Position numbers and translations under genes: made by a program. The notes below the pieces were generated by a model. That model ran no database searches. It had not been told where the DNA came from and was given only the letters and a program-made list of their open reading frames with translations. Shown here one piece after another: positions 54,760 through 64,000 of a stretch of 64,000 nucleotides of DNA. Numbering within the stretch: the first letter of the stretch is position 1; every line of letters starts with the position of its first letter. The stretch is taken from NCBI GenBank assembly GCA_030562195.1, contig JAUJPP010000005.1, positions 42,705,106-42,769,105 of the forward strand. Reading direction: 5' to 3'. Source of the DNA: Nipponacmea schrenckii. Taxonomy: Eukaryota > Mollusca > Gastropoda > Lottiidae.

Positions 54760-57480
54760 TGCTTATGTTAATGAAAGATTACCAAGAATCATCCTTCGAA
54801 AAGTCTTGAAATCTGATGCTGATTTAAAATTTTCGTCTAGACCATTCCATAAAATTGATCCTTTGTATTTAATACTTTGTTTAATCAAATTGATTCGTGG
54901 TTTTTGCACCACAAGTTTTGAATTTATGCTAGAATAAAGCGTCTGTTTATAGTTAAATTGGCTTGAAAGGTAGGAAGGAGACAGGTTTTATACATAAATT
55001 TATACGAATTAAAATTATGCCTGGTTTTAATGTCAAAAATATTAAGCCTTTTAAGATTCAGTGACAAATCAGTATTATATTTAGAACCAAGAATTAATTT
55101 AAAAGCAATTTTTTGTTGCTTGTGTAAAATATCGGCCGATGCAATGTCGTGCGAATCCCAAATAGTTGAACAATAATCCAAATATGGTTGAAAGTGACAT
55201 TTATAAAAAAAATAGATCTATATTTTTCAGGCATGATCTTTCTTAATTGTCGCAGTTGAAATAACTTAGTATTTAAAATTTTAGCAACGAACTTTACGTG
55301 TGGAGTCCATGAGAGATTTTGATTCACAATAACACCTAGTAATTTAAAGTTTTCAACTTGTTCAATAAATTGATTATTAAGTTCAATTGATAAATCTGAT
55401 AAATATTTTCTTTTTTGAGAAGTTGTAATTAACATACATTTGGTCTTATTTTCATTTAAAATCATGACATTAAAGGAACACCAGTTTAAGATTGCATCAG
55501 TATCTTCTTGCAATTTTAATTGTATGTCAGTAACCGATTTACCAGAAGTATAAATCGTAGTATCATCCGCAAAAAGATCACAGTTAGAGTTAATATGCAA
55601 TGGCAAATCATTAATATAAAGATTAAACAACAAGGGACCTAAAATTGATCCTTGTGGTACACCATACTTTATACTGCGAGAAGACGAAAGAGTTCCATTG
55701 ACGTAACAACGCTGAGTACGATTCGACAAGTAACATTTCATGAAGGTTATTAATTCATTCGAAAAATTGTATAGTTTTAGTTTTTCAATAATTATCTCAT
55801 AGGAAAACAAATCAAATGCTTTTGTAAAATAAAAAAAAAATAGAACCAACCATAAGATTATTATTTACTGCATCATAAACGTTTTCAATTATGTTAGTCA
55901 GAGCTGTTTGACAAGAACTATTAGACCTAAAACCAGATTGGTGCGAATACAATAACTTATTATTATTTAAGAAATTATTTATATGTTTTGAATAATGTCT
56001 TTCAAGTGGTTTAGATACACTAGATAATACAGAAATTGGTCTATAATTATTAGGATCAGATTTAGCGCCGGATTTATACAGTGGTAAAACTTTTGCTTCT
56101 TTGAATTTATCAGGAAATATATTTGCATCAATGCATAGATTATATCTATGTGTCAAAGGACCACTTAACGTAAAAGCACCATATTTGAGAAATAGGGGAA
56201 TTAATTTATCTAAACCAGCACTTTTGGTTGCATTTAACGAAGACAACTGTTTAAAAACATCATATTTGTTAATGTAGGGAATTGAACATTCTTCATTAGA
56301 ATTTAACTTAGAAGTGACAAATTCTTCTAGTTTATTTACGTAATAACTTTTATCAATATTTCTATTAACATGCTTTTGATTAATCAATTTGGATGCAATA
56401 TGATCATTGACTACCTCGGGTTCTAAAGGAATCAAATCAGTTGAATTATTAGCCTAATTAGTTAAGGAGTTGATAACTTTCCAGATATGTTTTGAGTTTT
56501 TCTGATCTGAAGCAAGTTTTATGTTAAACTGCTTTTTGGCTTTATCGATCATTTTAATGATTTCTACACTTCCGATATTCATCATCTTTGCCTTTCTTTT
56601 TCAAACCGTCTCTTATGCGAATTTTAAAATTTCAGAGTTTAACCAGGGTGACTTTATTTCATTTTTGACACGTTTTAACTTTGATGGAGCATGGGTATCA
56701 AATTATTGGCTGGATAATATTATACCAAGATTCTAACGCAATATTGGGGTCAGATTTACTATAAATTTTATCAAAAAGTGCTGTTGCAAGATCATTATTA
56801 AATAAACCTACATCAAAATGTTTCATACTCCGGTAGTGAATATAAACATGTTTAGGTTTTGGAATATGTGCGCCTTTTTTATTTAGGTAATACAAGTTGG
56901 GTAGTGATCAGATAAACCATATACCGGGACATTAACTTGAGTTATATTACTTTCATTCGAAACGATAACATGATCAATGATAGTAGAAGATGTTTTAGTT
57001 ACTCGAGTAGGAACTTTTATAATATGTTTTAAACTATATAGAGACAGTAAATTATTCCAATTTGAATTTTTTCCATTTGACACATCAATATTAATATCAC
57101 CTAACACAATAATTTATTTATTTTCGTTCCACACCTTTTCAGTCATTTTAGCAAATGAATCTAACCAGCATTTATTAGAATTCGGATGCCTATAAATGCA
57201 ACGTATTAATAAGGGTTTATGTTTAGTGAGATTTATTTCAATCCAAATTGCTTCTATATCAAGCGATTCTAAATCTTCCCGTCTCCTACAATTTTAATTT
57301 TCTTTAACAAAAGTAGAAGTCCAGCTGAACTATTATTACACTTATCTTTTCGAAATGGCAAGTGAAAACCTGGAGTACTGAAATATTTAGTTGGTACAAA
57401 CGAATTTAGGTGAGATTCAGATAAACCAAAAATGTCAAATTTGAAATAAGTTGGCAAATTTGAGTCTTTTTATTTATCGC
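54760..57480 (-). pseudogene. CR1/Jockey-type LINE, endonuclease plus RT, broken
   Basis: Minus strand, 5' to 3'. Endonuclease: FDIFGLSESHLNSF (near 57430), MLGDINIDVSNG (57107), then a linker ending in SPWLNSEILKF (near 56640). RT: SLNATKSAGLDKL, KVLPLYKSGAKSDPNNYRPI, SVLSSVSKPLERH, HQSGFRSNSSCQTAL; after a frame break at the A/T run near 55835, TKAFDLF, KYGVPQGSILGPLLFNLYIN and the catalytic CDLFADDT (about 55580). The C-terminal part runs to GSILWNGLDENF (about 54850) and stops near 54765. At least one frameshift in RT and further stops in the linker and endonuclease make it inactive. The 5' part of the endonuclease is missing. The clade is by motif impression only. Confidence 0.8.
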
Positions 57481-58265
57481 ATGGCAAACATTTAAGTGGT
57501 AGTGCCAATTCCTTAAGCCTTAACACTCCATAGTTGAAGTAAAATCTGACATTTTTAATTGAAAAATAACGTTTTATAGATTAGCTGACAGTCATCTTTC
57601 ATTCTGACGTCACAGAAGCCTTTGCGCGACAAAAAGGGTAATACGGGCTATTGCGAAAAAATGCCCGATTTTGGGTTTTTTTTCTGGATTGATGCTTAAT
57701 ATCTAGTTGCTAGATGTTGAGACACTCTCTGATCTTTCTTTCCTCGTATAATTGAGGTTTCCTTTTTTAGTAGTTGACCTCAAATTCAATTCGATTGAAT
57801 GAAGCATAACTCAAAATTGCTTAGCGTTGCTCTTTTGTAGATAGATAAAACTAAGTTGACACCGAACTACAAGTAAAGTTATCTTAAGCTTTCAGTGAGC
57901 GAATTTTGAACCTTGGGAGACAAACGTTTTTTTCTCTATCATTTTAATTGATAACTATATGAAGCCCGAAGTTACCGCGTTTTTATTGTTTATTTAATGA
58001 TTATTTCAATGATAATGTGAGTTAAATGATTATATAATTATATTATGTTGATATATAGACTAACACAACCCTGATCAAATATACAGTTGTACCTTATCAG
58101 CCATACACCTGGTGTTACACGCTGTACAACCTGTGTTTCAATCATCAAGACATGATGATAATAGTAAGAATAATAAACTCTGCTAGTGGGAGAGGAATCT
58201 AATTTCATGATCCTTTCTGTCAATCGACTATCGCGAATCTTGGGATTATATATACTTCTATAACA
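57481..58265. other. unannotated spacer
   Basis: No gene or repeat recognised. It becomes the 29-bp array gradually near 58260. Confidence 0.35.
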
Positions 58266-58269
58266 CAAA

Positions 58270-59640
58270 CACAATTTTCCACACTTCTTCAACACAAACA
58301 CAATTATCTACATTTCTTTAACACAAACACAATTTTCTACATTTCTTCAACACAAACACAATTATCTACATTTCTTTAACACAAACACAATTATTCCCCA
58401 CTTCTTCAACACAAACACACTTATCTACACTTCTTTAACACAAACACAATTATCTACATTTCTTCAACACAAACACAATTATCTACATTTCTTTAACACA
58501 AACACAATTATCTACATTTCTTCAACACAAACACAATTATCTACATTTCTTCAACACAAACACAATTATCCACACTTCTTCAACACAAACACACTTATCT
58601 ACATTTTTTCAACAAAAACACAATTATCAACACTTCTTCAACACAAACACAATTATCTACACTTCTTCATTAAAAACACAATTATCCACACTTCTTCAAC
58701 AGAAACACAATTATCTACATTTCCTCAACACAAACACAATTATCAACACTTCAACAACAACAAAAATAACAATTATCTACACTTCTCCAAAAACAATTAT
58801 TTACACTCCTTCAAAAACACAATTATCTACACTTCTTCAACAAAAACACAATTGTCTACACTTCTTCAACACAAACACAATTATCCACATTTCTTCAACA
58901 CAAATACAATTATCCACATTTCTTCAACACAAACACAATTATCCACATTTCTTCAACACAAATACAATTATCCACATTTCTTCAACACAAAACAATTTCC
59001 AATTTCTACAATTTCTACATTCTTCAACAAAAACACAATTTCACATTCTTCAAAAAAAAACAATTATCACATTTTCAACACAAACACAATTTCAATTTTT
59101 TCAACATTAACACAATTACCCACATTTCTTCAACAAAAACAATTATCCACTTTCTTCAAAAACAAAATTTTCCCAACTTCTTAACAAACACAATTTCTAC
59201 ATTTCTTCAACACAAACACAATTACCCACATTTCTTAACACAAAACAATTACCCACATTTTTTAACCCCAACACAATTGCCCAAATTCTTCAACAAACAC
59301 AATTATCATTTTTCCCTAAAAAAAAACAAATTTACATTCTTAAAAAAAAACACAATTATCTACATTCTTAACACAAACACAATTACCCACATTTCTTAAC
59401 ACAACACATTACCCACATTCTTTAACAAAAACATAATTGTCTACTTTTCCTCAACAAAAAACACAATAATATACACTTCTTCAACACAAAATCAATTGTC
59501 TACATTTCTTCAACACAAATACATTCATCCACACTTCTTCAACACTAACACAATTGTCTACATTTCGTCAACACAAACACAACTGACTACACTTCTTCAA
59601 CACAAACACAATTATCCACACTTTTTAACACACGTATAGA
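58270..59640. repeat. 29-bp minisatellite AACACAAACACAATTATCTA, about 47 copies
   Basis: The unit continues CATTTCTTC. Units are regular to 58760, then irregular from about 58980 to 59460 with many single-base losses in homopolymers, then regular again. Confidence 0.92.
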
Positions 59641-60080
59641 AGACAATCAGATGGGAATTCCAACATTGTATTGATACTGGCATTTGCGTCCGCATAAAAG
59701 GACGAAGAAAAATTTCCCCCCCCCCCCCCGGAACCCCTTAAGAAAGGTATATAAAAAATTCAAAAGCCATATAATCGAGACATTAATACTTCAAATAATG
59801 TTTCCCAGGGATAATTCAATTACTAGAAAGATATCTTACACACGCCCAAATCACGTGATCAACCCCAAATTATAATAAAAACTCCCTGCTTAGAAAACAT
59901 CGTGATATTTGAAGTCAGTAAAGTGGGAAGAGAACATTGAATACTACTGTCAGGTAACTAACATTTTATAATTTGAGTCCAAGAGATATATCTAGACTTT
60001 ATATGATTATTATATAACATATGATAAATGTTATTCCTCAATAACCTTGATTATTTTGTAAACAACATACAAAGGTGCAA
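59641..60080. other. unannotated spacer
   Basis: C-run at about 59717-59729 and AT-rich sequence; no supported gene. Confidence 0.35.
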
Positions 60081-60084
60081 CACT

Positions 60085-60380
60085 ACAGTGAAACCTCTCT
60101 GCTAAAACGCATCCTCTATAAACCGACAGTTTTTAAAATTCCCGACCAAATTCTTATATAATCTGAAGATGAAAAACCTCAAAAAACTCAAATTACCAAA
60201 CCAATAAAACAGAATCATCCAATTGAACCAATCTTAGTACCAGCTACTAAGATAACCAATACCCTTTCCCAGTTTGCAAACCACTGAAAGCGAACGTTAA
60301 CTTGTCATCTACCAACCAACGTCAATAAACCGGTACTCGTTCTAATCTGCAATCCGGCATCGAAATCCGGTGTAAAAGTG
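60085..60380 (+). mobile_element. possible pogo/Tigger-type element end
   Basis: After a TA, CAGTGAAACCTCTCTGCTAA followed by CGCATCCTCTATAAACCGACA resembles the typical CAGTGGAACCTC...GGACA start of Tigger/pogo-like elements. A related AATAAACCGGTA piece lies at about 60325. No matching right end was defined, so extent is uncertain. Confidence 0.35.
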
Positions 60381-60840
60381 ACCATCTCATTGTTAATTAT
60401 CATAATAATAGCTTTATTAGAAACCCAAATGCGCAAGGTAATTTACCCCGGGATTTCGTTTCTCTAACCTCCTTTGTTATCACATGCCCATTTTTAATCC
60501 TTTTTGTTATACCTTTTTTATGGCTTCGTGTGATTTACCTATATATCTCATACTGTTTAGTTATTAATGTGTCCACTACTTTTTATGCCGAATTCCAAAA
60601 CTATTTTGAACTTATTACTTATCAATAACCACAATCTGTTTTTGTATCAAACCTTTCGAAACAGGGTTTGGGCAAGTAGATAGTAGATTTCAATTTTGTG
60701 TTCATAAACCTTCGCTTTAAGGTGAAGTTCCGAAATAACAAAACAATATTGGTCAAGACAATCGGGGCGGGGACATGATGTCACACCTACGATTTACGCC
60801 CCTGGATGTAAATATGAAATTCTTGCCTTTGTTTTTCAGT
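60381..60840. other. unannotated upstream region of the gap-split gene
   Basis: No element identified. It ends in a pyrimidine-rich stretch and acceptor CTTTGTTTTTCAG directly before the ATG of the next gene, so it is likely intron. Confidence 0.4.
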
Positions 60841-60844
60841 TATA

Positions 60845-61480
60845 ATGGGAGGAAGACACACAACTCACGTGGCCAATAAATACCACGAAGATATNNNNNN
60901 NNNNNNNNNNNNNNNNNNNNNNNNNNNNNNNNNNNNNNNNNNNNNNNNNNNNNNNNNNNNNNNNNNNNNNNNNNNNNNNNNNNNNNNNNNNNNNNNNNNN
61001 NNNNNNNNNNNNNNNNNNNNNNNNNNNNNNNNNNNNNNNNNNNNNNNNNNNNNNNNNNNNNNNNNNNNNNNNNNNNNNNNNNNNNNNNNNNNNNNNNNNN
61101 NNNNNNNNNNNNNNNNNNNNNNNNNNNNNNNNNNNNNNNNNNNNNNNNNNNNNNNNNNNNNNNNNNNNNNNNNNNNNNNNNNNNNNNNNNNNNNNNNNNN
61201 NNNNNNNNNNNNNNNNNNNNNNNNNNNNNNNNNNNNNNNNNNNNNNNNNNNNNNNNNNNNNNNNNNNNNNNNNNNNNNNNNNNNNNNNNNNNNNNNNNNN
61301 NNNNNNNNNNNNNNNNNNNNNNNNNNNNNNNNNNNNNNNNNNNNNNNNNNNNNNNNNNNNNNNNNNNNNNNNNNNNNNNNNNNNNNNNNNNNNNTTACAA
61401 GCGATCACAGTCTAATCGTGAATGAAAACGGTTACCTGAAGGAAACCGAATATGGTAGTATTTGGAGAGAAAAGAAATGA
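60845..61480 (+). CDS. small gene split by a scaffold gap
   Basis: ATG 60845 lies five bases after an acceptor (TTTTTCAG), so a 5' UTR intron is likely. The first part encodes MGGRHTTHVANKYHED and runs into the Ns at 60895. After the gap only one frame is open, ending SDHSLIVNENGYL, KETEYGSIWREKK and TGA at 61478-61480. A polyadenylation signal AATAAA follows 30 bases later (61510). That the same frame connects both sides is accidental, because the gap length is a placeholder; an intron may lie in it. The protein is unidentified; a short product is likely. Confidence 0.5.
   Translation: MGGRHTTHVANKYHEDXXXXXXXXXXXXXXXXXXXXXXXXXXXXXXXXXXXXXXXXXXXXXXXXXXXXXXXXXXXXXXXXXXXXXXXXXXXXXXXXXXXXXXXXXXXXXXXXXXXXXXXXXXXXXXXXXXXXXXXXXXXXXXXXXXXXXXXXXXXXXXXXXXXXXXXXXXXXXXXXXXXXXXXXTSDHSLIVNENGYLKETEYGSIWREKK
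60895..61394. other. scaffold gap, 500 N
   Basis: Placeholder gap inside the small gene. Confidence 0.99.
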
Positions 61481-61509
61481 TTGATCGAAGAATACCTATA
61501 AAATAATGC

Positions 61510-61515
61510 AATAAA
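61510..61515 (+). promoter_or_regulatory. polyadenylation signal AATAAA
   Basis: Thirty bases after the stop codon at 61478-61480, consistent with a short 3' UTR. Confidence 0.55.
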
Positions 61516-61589
61516 CATAAATAACTTGTATATGATATACTTTCATAAAGTTCTAGCTTAGGTTCAATTTGAATTTGTACTAATAGACC

Positions 61590-63172
61590 ATACCTAAAAA
61601 ATTAACCTGCTCATTGTCTGCTTGAAGCTACTGATGATAATAGACCATACCTTATAAATTAACCTGCTCATTGTCTATTTGAAGCTACTGATAATAGTCC
61701 ATACTTTATAATTAACCTGCTCATTGTCTACTTGAAGCTATTGATAATAGTCCATACTTTATAAATTAACCTGCCCATTGTCTATTTGAAGCTACTGATA
61801 ATATACCATACTTTATAAATTAGCCTGCTCATTGTCTGCTTGAAGCTACTGATAAAAGACCATACTTTATAAATTTACCTGCTCATTGTCTGTTTGAAGC
61901 TACTGATAATAGACTAAACTTTATAAATTAACCTGTCCATTGTCTGCTGGAAGCTACTGATAATATACCATACTTTATAAACTAACTTGCTCATTGTCTA
62001 TTTGAAACTACTGATAAAAGACTAAACTTTATAAATTAACCTGTCCATTGTCTGCTGGAAGCTACTGATAATAGACCATACTTTATAAATTAACCTGTCC
62101 ATTGTCTATTTGAAGCTACAGATAATAGAACATACTTTATAAATTAACCTGTCCATTGTCTATTTGAAGCTACTGATAATATACCATACTTTATAAATTT
62201 ACCTGCTCATTGTCTGTTTGAAGCTACTGATAATAGACCATACTTTATAAATTAACCTGTCCATTGTCTATTTGAAGCTACAGATAATAGAACATACTTT
62301 AAAAATTTAACTTGTCTATTTGAAGCTACTGATAATATACCATACTTTATAAATTAACCTGCTCATTGTCTGTTTGAAGCTACTGATAATAGACCATACT
62401 TTATAAATTAACCTGCCCATTGTCTATTTGAAGCTACTGATAATAGACCATACTTTATAAATTAACCTGTCCATTGTCTATTTAAAGCTACTGATAATAG
62501 ACCTTACTTTATAAATTAACCTGTCCATTGTCTATTTGAAGCTACTGATAATAGACCATACTTTATAAATTAACCTGTCCATTGTCTGCTTGAAGCTACT
62601 GATAATAGACCATACTTTATACATTAACCTGCTCATTGTCTGCTTGAAGCTACTGATAATAGACCATACTTTATACATTAACCTACTCATTGTCTGCTTG
62701 AAGCTACTGATAATAGACCATACTTTATAAATTAACCTACTCATTGTCTGCTTGAAGCTACTGATAATAGACCATACTTTATAAATTAACCTGCTCATTG
62801 TCTGCTTGAAGCTACTGATAATAGACCATACTTTATAAATTAACCTGCTCATTGTCTATTTGAAGCTACTGATAATAGACCATACTTTATAAATTAACCT
62901 GCTCATTGTCTGCTTGAAGCTACTGATAATAGACCATACTTTATAAATTAACCTGCTCATTGTCTATTTGAAGCTACTGATAATAGACCATACTTTATAA
63001 ATTAACCTGCTCATTGTCTGCTTGAAGCTACTGATAATAGACCATACTTTATAAACTAACCTGCTCATTGTCTGTTTGAAGCTACTGATAATAGACCATA
63101 CTTTATAAACTAACCTGCTCATTGTCTGCTTGAAGCAACTGATATTGTCTGTTTGAAGCTACTGATAATGAG
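61590..63172. repeat. 54-bp satellite, about 29 copies
   Basis: Unit CTGATAATAGACCATACTTT, ATAAATTAACCTGCTCATTG, TCTGCTTGAAGCTA. Variants TCTATTTG and CTGTCC segregate in neighbouring units. Since 54 is a multiple of three, a repetitive minus-strand frame (MSRLIYKVWSIISSFKQT) stays open for six units; other units carry stops, so it is not a gene. Confidence 0.95.
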
Positions 63173-63436
63173 CAGGTTAATTATTACATAATATTTGTGT
63201 ATTTGTACTATCTGTTCTGCCATAAACATTGAATAATTGGACTATCACACTATCAATATACTGTTGGAAGGTTAACCATAATAACGGTTTTGAGTTTTTA
63301 TGTAGTCTAAATTGAAAATATTCTACCCGTGCTGATGTCAGGAACATAAAAACTTTCATGACACTCAGAAAATCTACGTTAGAATGTTATAACTGTGTAT
63401 AGAAACAGTCAGATATCGTAGCTGTTATTTTCTTAT
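63173..63436. other. unannotated spacer
   Basis: Short AT-rich link between two arrays; no gene seen. Confidence 0.35.
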
Positions 63437-64000
63437 AGATATGTATCTCATATATGAAAATCTTAGACTAAGTTTAACTTTATACAACAGTAAACATATT
63501 GAATTGAAATATTTAAAGTAAATTTATAGTATCTTATAGATATGTATCTCAAATATGAAAATCTTAGACTAAGTTTAACTTTATACAACAGTAAACATAT
63601 TGAATTGTAATGTTTAAAGTAAATCTATAGTATCTTATAGATATGTATCTCATATATGAAAATCTTAAACTAAGTTTAACTTTATATAACAGTAAACATA
63701 TTGAATTGAAATGTTTAAAGTAAATCTATAGTAGATTATAGATATGTATCTCATATATGAAAATCTTAAACTAAGTTTAACTTTATATAACAGTAAACAT
63801 ATTGAATTGAAATGTTTAAAGTAAATCTATAGTAGATTATAGATATGTATCTCATATATGAAAATCTTAGACTAAGTTTAACTTTATACAACAGTAAACA
63901 CATTGAATTGAAATGTTTAAAGTAAATCTATAGTATCTTATAGATATGTATCTCATATATGAAAATCTTAGACTAAGTTTAACTTTATATAACAGTAAAC
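63437..64000. repeat. 101-bp tandem array, running off the window
   Basis: AGATATGTATCTCATATATG starts units at 63437 and 63538 and about every 101 bp after that; the rest of the unit is AAAATCTTAGACTAAGTTTA, ACAGTAAACATATTGAATTG and AAAGTAAATCTATAGTA. Nearly six units are visible. Confidence 0.95.

Noticed and set aside
62532..62852. Six-fold repeated 18-residue peptide on the minus strand
   Set aside because: It follows from a 54-bp satellite with period divisible by three; neighbouring units contain stops and there is no start or splice context.

Overview
The window is nuclear DNA of an animal, most likely a mollusc or another lophotrochozoan. The evidence is GT-AG introns in an AT-rich background, one clear mitochondrial TOM70-type gene, a RING/B-box/MATH pseudogene, and a mixed set of animal transposons: Ngaro, several LINEs, a Penelope-type remnant, hAT-like elements, a tRNA-derived SINE family and many minisatellites. 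The species cannot be fixed from the sequence alone. There are two 500-N scaffold gaps (37858-38357 and 60895-61394).

Layout. 1-4560: AT-rich sequence, a short CCAAT-box repeat, then about 89 copies of a 38-bp repeat. 4967-8038: two non-autonomous hAT-like elements with TIRs and 8-bp target duplications. 8112-11786 (minus): eight exons of a TOM70-like TPR protein with perfectly consistent intron phases but no N-terminal exons found. 11930-14840: tandem repeats and a LINE fragment. 15004-22223 and 38358-45777: a direct 7.2-7.4 kb duplication; the second copy starts at an N gap and carries an extra 1064-bp element in a TTAA site. 23599-24904 (minus): a broken RING-B-box-coiled coil-MATH-like gene. 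25412-30204: a nearly complete Ngaro-type tyrosine-recombinase retrotransposon with all four split direct repeats, framed by two arrays of one 29-bp satellite. 32025-34337: a 2.3-kb foldback element. 34690-35540, 46290-46850 and 54760-57480: LINE remnants. 46851-51265: about 50 copies of an 88-bp satellite. 52495-52735: a Penelope-like GIY-YIG remnant. 53496-53684 (minus): the last exon of an unidentified gene. 58270-59640, 61590-63170 and 63437-64000: 29-, 54- and 101-bp arrays. 60845-61480 (plus): a small gene interrupted by an N gap.

Host coding content is small: the TOM70-like gene, one orphan terminal exon, the gap-split gene and, tentatively, a duplicated small spliced transcript. Most of the window is repeats. 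The points most worth following are (1) the 88-bp satellite, which looks derived from the end of a hAT-like element seen at 6725; (2) the filled and empty TTAA sites in the two duplicated blocks; (3) the Ngaro element, whose split repeats and recombinase look intact while its RT has only two frame breaks, with splice signals that may serve expression of the recombinase; and (4) the TOM70-like gene that appears to lack its membrane anchor and chaperone-clamp part.
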